A stretch of DNA of 5,987 nucleotides, taken from the NCBI GenBank assembly GCA_934216185.1, contig CAKQBM010000108.1, positions 1-5,987 of the forward strand. The letters are read 5' to 3'. The position numbers and the translations under genes were made by a program. The first letter of the stretch is position 1. Each line of letters begins with the position of its first letter. The notes beneath the pieces were generated by a model. It was not told the origin of the DNA, searched no databases, and was given only the letters and a program-made list of their open reading frames with translations. Below are positions 1-5,987 of this stretch, piece by piece. This stretch comes from an uncultured Streptococcus sp. GTDB lineage: Bacteria > Bacillota > Bacilli > Lactobacillales > Streptococcaceae.

Positions 1-2
1 TC

Positions 3-359
3 GAATCTAGTCTGAACTCTTTGGCAAAAATTGAGACTAAATTGGATAGTTTGACAAATCAAGCTTCGGAAATGGTTACTACAGTTGGAAAAGCTGCTGT
101 AGTTGAATCAGCGGCAACTGGTGTCAACAAAAAGGCTGAAGAAGACCGTAAACGTCTTTCTAAAATTTCAGCCTCTATGGGTGAATACCTAGCTAAGTCT
201 GTTGGTCTGCCAAATACAGAGTCAGCCGTTGCTAAGGTCAATGCAGCTGTAACAGCTATCGAAGAAGCACTGAAAACTCCAAATGCTGACTTGACAGATG
301 TTATCAAGCAAGCAAAAGCTGCAGAAGCTTCTATTGCCAATGCAGTTCTCCGTGCAAGC
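3..359 (+). other. N-terminal helical region of the adhesin (residues 1-119)
   Basis: This part is dominated by Ala, Lys, Glu, Leu and Ser with few Gly or Pro, and hydrophobic residues are spaced as in amphipathic helices (for example SLAKIETKLDSLTNQASEMV, and AVAKVNAAVTAIEEAL near residues 75-95). It differs sharply from the Thr/Val/Asn beta-type sequence that follows. Such helical segments often sit just after the signal peptide of large streptococcal wall proteins and are thought to present the head domain. The region probably begins upstream of the window. No specific binding function can be read from it. Confidence 0.65.
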
Positions 360-3300
360 AATGGTAAACGTAGTGTTTTAAATGGTAAGCAGATGGAGAG
401 AGGATCACAACCTCGTGCCATTAATACACAGGTTGGTGCACGTGCGGTAGGATCGGCTAACGAGGATCGTCCAAATGGCGAAAACTTAAAATCTTACGTA
501 TCTGGTTATAATGGTTCTGCAGAATCTTATTTGAGAGATCACGTGGCTGTTGCATCGGAGCCTGTATATGATGCAAATGGTAAAGTAACCTCTATCATTT
601 GGACACTGATTGCCAATCCGCTTGCTAATCGTGGTTATACTAATGTGATTAAGTGGATGCAGGTTCCAGACCAGGTGGAGATGCCTGATACTATTACCAC
701 GTCAGGTTATAAAAATCAAATAACAAGTACAACAGTAAAACCAAATCTGAATTTCGCTAACCTTCCTGTTGATACGACCAATCCGCTTAGCTTGCCAGAT
801 AAATTTGGTGAGACTGTTGCAGGTGGTAGTGATGGATTTGCTAAACAGGGGTCAGAAACATACGATAGAAATCAGTTTACAGGTGGTAAAGGCCTTGTTT
901 CTCTTTACCATCCAGATGAATCTAAAAACTTGCTAAAAGCTTTATCTGATAATAATGACCAGTATAAACGCCCTATATGGAACCAAATTTCTCCAGCAAT
1001 CGTTCCGCGTATTTCAGACCCACGTGTTATTTGGCAAACGGTTAATATCGGTGGAACACAAAGTGAAGTAAACGTAACACGCTTTGAAACAAGAGTAAAA
1101 CCAGGTGTCACTGGTGAGCAAATAAAAAATATGAAACTGTTATTTGGTTTAGGTTCACCAGGTACGACCTTTGCAACGGTGGGGCTCCACACCAATCCTC
1201 TCGGGATGAGTTACGAACAAGCTTATCCACTAGCCGCAGCACAAGGTGGCAAGTATTTTGTTAACCAGGTCGAAGCTCCGTATATTACCAATAACTATAA
1301 TGATGCAGGATTGAAATGGTGGTATGATGGCTCTACGTCAAATGCCTTTACGGATCCGAACCAATATTTAGTAAGAAAAGGTACTAATGATTATGGTGGT
1401 GATAAGTTACCTAGTAACTCACGAATAGAGTGGAGAGATTCTAACGGTCAAACAATCGAGAAGAAGAATGTTGGACGCACTCCAGGGGTCTTTAACAATA
1501 AGATACATGTAACCTTCCCAGATAATACAACAAAAGATGTAGATACTCAGTTTATCGTTAAGCCTTACGCGCCAAAAATTACGAGTAAATTTGTAGAAGG
1601 TAAAGATCGTCAAGATATTCAGGTTGAAAAAGCAGCCCCAGGTAAGAAAGTAGCTCTTTACCAAAATGGAGTGAAAATACTAGAGGAAACAGCAGATAAT
1701 AATGGACGTGTAACCTTTAGAAATGTTAATCTACAAAACAATGCAGACTACAAGACTCAAACGGTAGTTGATGGACAGCCGCAATATACAGATAGAAGAG
1801 GAGCCTCTAAGACGTCTGTTGAATCTGATTTTAGTAATGTGATTCGAGCTGTCAATATTGACTCAACTGGACCAGTTATTACAGCAGGGGACAACGGACG
1901 AATCAATTTAACTGTTGGACAACCAGCTAATGTTCGCTTGTCAGCTTCTGATGTAACGACTGGTAATTCAGGTATGAAGACCATTACTTACGATGCAAGT
2001 AGGTCTACAGGAACCAACCTTGATAATTCGACTACAAACTTTAACAATGTTTTGACAGCAAGCCCAGCTGTTAGAAACAATGACGGTTCTATGTCAACTA
2101 CTTTGACAGGTACTCCTTCTAAAATTGGTCTTTATGAGAATGTTAAGGTGACGGCTACAGACGCGGTTGGAAATCCAAGTGAGAAAACTGTTACAGTTGC
2201 CGTTAAACCAGCTTCTCCAACAATTGAAACAGATCTTGACAATAGAGTGGGACAAAATGTACAAGTTGTTGTTAATGTAGGTTCAAACATTCCGAACGGT
2301 TCAACGGTTACCCTTCAGGGGCCAAACAATACAAGCCACACAGGTAGAGTTTCAAATGGGAAAGCAACGGTTACTGTTCCAAATGTACAGGCTGGTTCAT
2401 ATGTAGCCAAGACAACGGTAACCTTACCAAATAACAAGGGAAATTTGGAGTCAGAATTTGGTGCTCCTGCAGTCTCAACTCGTGATGCTATTGCTCCTGT
2501 TATTAAGGGAGTTCCAAGTAATAAAACAATTGAAATTGTTTCAGGTGATTCTGTCGATGTGCCTCTAACCGTTTCAGACAATGAGACAGGTAATTCGGGT
2601 ATTAAATCTTTCAGGGGAGCGCTCATGGCAAACAGCTCTCCGATAACTGATCCTAGTGTTGGTTCGCTTTCGCTAACTAATACTGCAAATGCTGATAAGA
2701 CAATTTCGAGTCGAGTTCGAGGAACTATTAATAAAGTTGGACTATTTCAATACTTCCTTTCTGCAGTAGATGGGTCAGACAATCCTGGTCTAGAAACTTT
2801 GCAAGTGAAAGTTCTTCCTAGTCGACCAACTGTAAGTAAAAATCTAACCGAAGAAGGTGGTATGCCATCGAATATCACGGTAACAGATATTGATCCGCAG
2901 GCCACTAAGGTAACAGTGACAGTAGGGACTAAAACGTTTACTAAGCCGATTCCAGCTGGTACCCCTAGTGTAACTATTACACCAACCGAGCTTGGTTTTG
3001 AGAATGGCTTGTTGCCAAACAATGCAACAGTTACTGCCAAAGTTTCAGCGCCAGGTTTAAATGTTAGTGCTAGCACACCTTTTGAATCTGCAACAAGTGA
3101 CTCTGTAACTATCACACCAGAAACAGAAAAACCAGTTATTAACTATTCATTTGAAGTGTTAGATAAGACAACGAATACTTGGAAACCAGTTCCTTCTACG
3201 CTTAACTCAGAAGGGAAACAGGATTATTCTATCTATTCAGGCGATGAACTTCGTGTGAAAACCATAGTTACAGATAACAGTGGAAAAGTTAAGACGGTCA

Positions 3301-5987
3301 CATTTGCGGACAGAACAAGTTGGAAAAATGATTTGTTCGCTCTTCCTGCATGGGGAACAAGTACAGGCGGAACATTTAGAGATACCGTGACGCCCGCATC
3401 GGAGACAGCTCCGTATGAGGGAACATCTACTGTTACGTTGAAAGAAAATCTTGTATGGGCGCCAGATCAGACATTGACTCGTCAAATTAATGCTGTCGAT
3501 GGAGCAGATAACTCATCAAGTACAGATGGCTTTATCCTACGTCATGGAAGTTTAGCAGTTAAAAATGCAAATCTCAATCCAACAACCAAAGCAACAGTCA
3601 ATGACTTGAGCAATCCAACAAATCCAGAAAAAACAACTCTGATAGCTAATATTAAGACAGCTCATGGTGTTGATGGTCGTATCAAGAATGTTACGATAAA
3701 TGGCGATACTGCAACTATCCAATATAAGGATGATACTACTCGTACACTCAAGGTGGCAGATATTGCTAAACCAAAAGCTCCAACGGTTACAAATGATTTG
3801 TCAAATCAAGGTGGTCTTGCGAAGAACATTACGATTACAAATATTGAACCAAAAGCAACATCTGTTACGATTAAAATCGGAAATGACACTTATACAGTCG
3901 ATAAGCCAGCAGGTGCAACTAATCTGACAGTAACTCCTGCAGAACTTGGTTTGAATGTATTGCCAGCCAGTGGAAGTGTAAAAGCTACAGCAAACATTAC
4001 GGACTCTAATGGCGTTACAACCCCATCTGCTGAAAGTACAGGTGTCAATATTACTCCTGAGACGGTTAAGCCAGTAGCGAATACAGTTGTAGAAATTTAC
4101 AATAAAGCGACTAAACAATGGGAACCTGCTCCTAAGACAATTTCAGGTGGAAATCCAGTATATACTTTTTATGCTGGTGACCAAATTAGATTTACAACAT
4201 CAGCTACTGACAATAGTAACTATATAAATAAAACGACGGTTAAACAAGTGACTGATAGAGTTGACGAGGTTCAAAATGGAAATGTTTTGAATGATGCTTT
4301 TGGAAATGCACTTGTATCCAATATTGCTTCTATTACAGATGCCTCAGCTACAAATCCAGCTAGCCTAGTTGCAGAGGGGACAGTCAAAGAAGAACTTCAA
4401 TACAGTACCACAAATAGTACTACTCGTTCGATTACAGCTACAGATGTTGCAGGAAATGAGTCAGTAGGAAATACATTTAAACTTGCACAAGGTGATTTAG
4501 CAGTAAGAAATGCTAACTTGAATCCTGATAAGAAGATTAAAGTTACAAATCTGACTACTTTAACAGATCCGGAAAAAGCAAGCATTGTAGAAGCAATCAA
4601 GAATGCCCATGATACAGCTGAACAAAAAGAAAAAGATCGTATCAAGGAAGTTACCTTCGAAGGAACTAATGCTAAGATTACCTATAAAGATGGTCAATCT
4701 CGCACCAAACCAATCTCAGACTTGGCAGTGGCAGTTAACCGACCAGTTATTGAAAGCTTAAGTGGACGTGGAGGTTTACCAGATCAAAGTATCACGGTAA
4801 GTAATGTTCTTCCAGGAGCAACTGTAACCTTGACAGTTGCAGGTCAAACAATTACGCCTAAAAGAGTAGCAGATAATGCTACTAGCGTAACCTTTACTGC
4901 AGAAGATTTGAGAACGGCTTACACCGCAAACAATGGTCTGCTTCCTTTAGGTAATGTGACTGCGATCCAAAGTGTACCAGCAGGTCCAAATACAAATGAA
5001 GTGTTGACTTCAGAGCAAGGTACTGGGAATATTACTAGAGAAACAGTTAAACCTGTTGCTACGACAACTGTGCAAGTAAAAAATCCTACAACTGGTCAAT
5101 GGGAAGACGTTCCATACGTAATGGAAGATAATGCTAGGAGATATACTTTCTATGCGGGTGATCAACTGCGCTTTATTACTAAATTTAGTGATAACAGTGG
5201 AAAGATTTACAAAACTGAAGTGAAAATAGGTGACAGCAATGGTCGCACTACTGTTACCAACGGGAATATACTTGATGATAATTGGGGAACTGCAGCTCTA
5301 ACCAATCTCAATAATACTCCTACGGGAGCTACAGAGGCTAGTCCTTACATCATTGACACTGGTGAGAGTCACGGTCAAATCAAGCCAGATTTGGCATATA
5401 CTATTGACAGACAAGGTAATCCTAACAATAGGATAAAACGTTCGATTATAGTTAAAGATCTTTCAGAAAATTGGTCTGAAGGAAATAATCTTAGACTTGC
5501 GCAAGGTAAGTTGAAGGATAAATTCCAAGGTAAGAAACCAGAAACGGTTGTTCAAGTAAGTAATACGACTACTTTGTCTGAAGATGATAAAAAAGAGATT
5601 CTTAAAGCGGTAAAAGCATCAAATCCGCAAGATGCAAACCGTATACAAGGCTATAGAATATCAAATGATGGTACTGTGACCATTACTTATAAAGATGGTA
5701 CAGAGAATACAGTAAAACCAGACTTATCTGACTCTGACTATAGATCGAAATCAGCAAGCGCAAGTGCGGTAGCTTCTACGTCAGCTTCAACAAGTGTAAT
5801 CACATCTAGATCGACATCTGAGAGTGTGATCACCTCACGCTCAACTTCTGAGAGTGTAATCACATCTAGATCAACCTCTGAGAGTGTAATCACATCTAGA
5901 TCAACCTCTGAAAGTATAGTATCCTCACGTTCTACCTCTGCTTCTACATCGACATCAGCAAGTACATTGACATCAAGAAGCGTTAGC
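3..5987 (+). CDS. Giant modular serine-rich cell-surface adhesin, internal fragment (both ends outside window)
   Basis: The frame starting at base 3 has 1995 sense codons and no stop over the whole window, which cannot be chance in AT-rich DNA. The translation is rich in Thr, Val, Asn, Ser, Ala and Lys, and I found no cysteine codon in it, as is common for exported Gram-positive wall proteins. Domain order by residue: helical region 1-119, linker 120-159, unique beta-rich region 160-450, Rib-like domain 451-523, two Ig/cadherin-like module pairs 524-939, three modules of about 320 residues 940-1914, and a serine-rich tract from 1915 that runs off the window. By family knowledge such proteins are exported, sortase-anchored to peptidoglycan, and mediate adhesion to host surfaces or other bacteria. 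The signal peptide (YSIRK or KxYKxGKxW type) and LPXTG motif are not in view, so export route and anchoring are inferred. Whether it uses the accessory Sec system is unknown. I do not recognise a named gene. Confidence 0.95.
360..479 (+). other. Basic, low-complexity linker between helical and head regions (residues 120-159)
   Basis: The composition changes after the helical part to Gly, Asn, Arg and Gln. It includes NGKRSVLNGKQMERG near residues 120-134 and then QPRAINTQVGARAVGSANED. Seven arginines fall within about 40 residues, which suggests an exposed, flexible hinge. There are no hydrophobic membrane segments. From memory, similar NGxR...NGxxM stretches occur at the same position in other streptococcal surface proteins, but I cannot verify this here. 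A protease-sensitive joint is possible. Confidence 0.5.
480..1352 (+). other. Unique head region, candidate ligand-binding domain (residues 160-450)
   Basis: This stretch of about 290 residues is not repeated elsewhere in the protein. It has most of the aromatic residues of the N-terminal half: Trp at 200, 218, 326, 344, 439 and 440, with many Tyr and Phe. Alternating hydrophobic strands such as VTSIIWTLIANPL (about 194-206) and SEVNVTRFETRVKPG (about 353-367) suggest a beta-sandwich or lectin-like fold. Its place between the helical region and the stack of spacer modules is where binding regions of streptococcal adhesins are usually found. I cannot name a family or ligand. It may be two domains, with a possible break near residue 265 (Gly/Ser-rich VAGGSDGFAKQGSE). 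Confidence 0.55.
1353..1571 (+). other. Rib/alpha-like domain (residues 451-523)
   Basis: The order of motifs matches Rib-type domains: a Gly/Asp-rich lead, then LPSNSRIEWRD (from residue 469, compare the LPxGTxxxW pattern), then a TPG turn (in GRTPGVF), then the strand VTFPDNTTKDVDTQFIV, which corresponds to the conserved VTYPDGSxDxVxVxxxV. Rib domains are Ig-like spacer units of streptococcal Rib, Alpha C and related wall proteins, where they usually occur in tandem. Here there is only one copy, joining the unique head to the Ig-like stack. It is probably structural rather than adhesive. Confidence 0.7.
1572..2216 (+). repeat. Module A1: Ig/E-set-like unit plus cadherin/HYR-like unit (residues 524-738)
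   Basis: The first half (524-619) has the pattern of bacterial Ig-like units that hold short strands and an NGRVTFRNV turn. The second half begins at DSTGPVI (620-626) and has the signature SDVTTGNSG (about 649-657), then a long variable loop, and ends with VTATDAVGNPSEKTVTVAV, typical of HYR/cadherin-like extracellular units. The same pair recurs 208-209 residues later. Likely role is a rigid spacer in the stalk. Calcium binding is possible from the acidic DxxG turns but is not shown by the sequence. Confidence 0.65.
2217..2819 (+). repeat. Module A2: second Ig/E-set-like plus cadherin/HYR-like pair (residues 739-939)
   Basis: This repeats module A1 at the protein level. APVI at residues 831-834 aligns with GPVI at 623-626, and SDNETGNSG ending at 866 aligns with SDVTTGNSG ending at 657. 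SNGKATVTVPNVQAG matches NNGRVTFRNVNLQNN of A1, and the end LFQYFLSAVDGSDNPGLETLQVKV matches the ATDAVGNPS strand of A1. The halves have diverged widely in sequence and DNA, so the duplication is old. It acts with A1 as a spacer between the head and the 320-residue modules. Confidence 0.65.
2820..3773 (+). repeat. Module B1, first of three ~320-residue modules (residues 940-1257)
   Basis: Three sub-domains follow in order. (a) 940-1039 starts SRPTVSKNLTEEGGMPSNIT and is a small beta unit ending in VTITPE. (b) About 1040-1179 starts TEKPVI, has the motif YSIYSGDELR (Gly-Asp at 1080-1081), then TDNSG, then an NDLFALPAWG stretch, and closes with a cadherin-like INAVDGADNSS strand. (c) 1180-1257 starts LRHGSLAVKNANLNP, has a short helix with PEKTTLIANIKTAH, and ends RIKNVTINGDTATIQYKDDTTRT. 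The (c) part resembles the helix-plus-YxDG units common in LPXTG proteins of streptococci and staphylococci. I cannot give a Pfam name with confidence. Confidence 0.75.
3774..4736 (+). repeat. Module B2, second of three ~320-residue modules (residues 1258-1578)
   Basis: This copy aligns with B1 at an offset of about 313-318 residues. KAPTVTNDLSNQGGLAKNIT matches the B1 start. TPETVKPV (Pro at 1357) matches TPETEKPV (Pro at 1044). YTFYAGDQIR (Gly-Asp at 1392-1393) matches YSIYSGDELR. NVLNDAFG matches NDLFALPAWG. LAQGDLAVRNANLNP (Leu at 1499) matches the B1 LAVKNANLNP (Leu at 1184). The third part carries a slightly longer, more charged helix (TAEQKEKDRIKEV) than B1. Sub-domain (b) ends with ITATDVAGNES, the clearest cadherin/HYR-like closing strand of the three. 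Confidence 0.75.
4737..5744 (+). repeat. Module B3, last of three ~320-residue modules (residues 1579-1914)
   Basis: This copy starts NRPVIESLSGRGGLPDQSIT and keeps the landmarks TRETVKPV (Pro at 1684), YTFYAGDQLR (Gly-Asp at 1719-1720), SDNSG, NILDDNWG, LRLAQG and ITYKDGTENT. At about 336 residues it is the longest copy. The extra length is around TGESHGQIKPDLAYTIDRQGNPNNRIKR in sub-domain (b). It has lost the NANLNP motif of B1 and B2, reading KLKDKFQGKKPETVVQVSN instead. It passes directly into the serine-rich tract after LSDSDYRSKS, so it is the spacer module nearest the cell-wall side. Confidence 0.75.
5745..5987 (+). repeat. Serine-rich repeat tract, start of stalk (from residue 1915, continues past window)
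   Basis: From residue 1915 the composition changes abruptly to nearly half Ser, with Thr, Ala, Val and Arg: SKSASASAVASTSASTS, then decamers, then SASTSTSASTLTSRSVS at the window edge. By family knowledge such tracts in streptococcal adhesins are long, extended, often O-glycosylated stalks that reach through the wall, followed by an LPXTG sorting signal. Its full length cannot be seen. Glycosylation is inferred, since no glycosyltransferase or accessory Sec gene is in the window. Confidence 0.9.
5793..5942 (+). repeat. Five in-frame 30-bp direct repeats encoding SVITSRSTSE-type decamers
   Basis: Units begin at 5793, 5823, 5853, 5883 and 5913. The first four encode SVITSRSTSE exactly and the fifth encodes SIVSSRSTSA. 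Units 3 and 4 differ by one base (final gag versus gaa), and unit 1 differs from unit 3 only in two synonymous third positions. Unit 2 has several synonymous changes (for example tca cgc instead of tct aga), so the peptide is kept while the DNA varies. There are no spacers between units, so this is a coding tandem repeat. Confidence 0.95.

Noticed and set aside
2052..2057. TTGACA resembling a -35 promoter box (similar hexamers also near 50, 292 and 2103)
   Set aside because: Each encodes Leu-Thr in frame, and I saw no convincing -10 box at proper spacing or gene start downstream.
3700..3927. A 75-codon open frame on the plus strand
   Set aside because: It lies out of frame inside module B1/B2 of the adhesin, and its Leu/Gln-rich translation has no domain. 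It is a shadow of the real frame.
59..4645. Nine short open frames on the minus strand (for example 59..421, 2747..3115, 3801..4118)
   Set aside because: All lie antisense to the continuous frame-3 gene, have no supported start context or recognisable domains, and several have low-complexity or Cys-rich translations typical of shadow frames.
5805..5893. Repeated tctaga palindromes that could be operator sites
   Set aside because: They are the Ser-Arg codons of the decamer repeat, and unit 2 replaces them with tcacgc while keeping the peptide, so the protein and not the DNA palindrome is conserved.
5793..5942. Regular 30-bp repeats that could look like a CRISPR array
   Set aside because: The repeats abut with no spacers, keep the reading frame, and encode a conserved serine-rich decamer.

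Overview
The window lies entirely inside one very large gene. Frame 3 of the + strand reads through all 1995 codons (3..5987) without a stop. The start codon lies before the window and the stop codon after it. I see no intergenic DNA, RNA gene, mobile element or second gene. The product is a secreted, modular Gram-positive surface adhesin. The AT-rich codon choice, the Rib-type and Ig-like modules, and a C-terminal serine-rich tract suggest a Streptococcus, probably of the mitis/oralis/pneumoniae group. That assignment is an inference from style, because no taxonomic marker is present.

The order along the protein, in window residue numbers (residue = nt/3), is as follows. Residues 1-119 are an Ala/Lys/Glu-rich helical region. 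Residues 120-159 are a basic, low-complexity linker. Residues 160-450 are a unique, Trp/Tyr/Asn-rich, probably beta-rich region and the best candidate for the ligand-binding head. Residues 451-523 are a Rib-like domain. Residues 524-939 are two tandem modules of about 208 residues, each an Ig/E-set-like unit followed by a cadherin/HYR-like unit. Residues 940-1914 are three tandem modules of about 320 residues, each built from the same three sub-domains. From residue 1915 a serine-rich stalk begins, which includes five exact-length decamers of the SVITSRSTSE type and is still running at the window end.

This is the usual design of a cell-wall-anchored fibrillar adhesin: a binding head, a stack of spacer domains, and a serine-rich, possibly glycosylated stalk leading to a sorting signal. 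The signal peptide and the LPXTG-type anchor that would confirm it are both outside the window. The main points of interest are the unrecognised head region, the three-part 320-residue repeat, and an unusual charged decamer at the start of the serine-rich tract.
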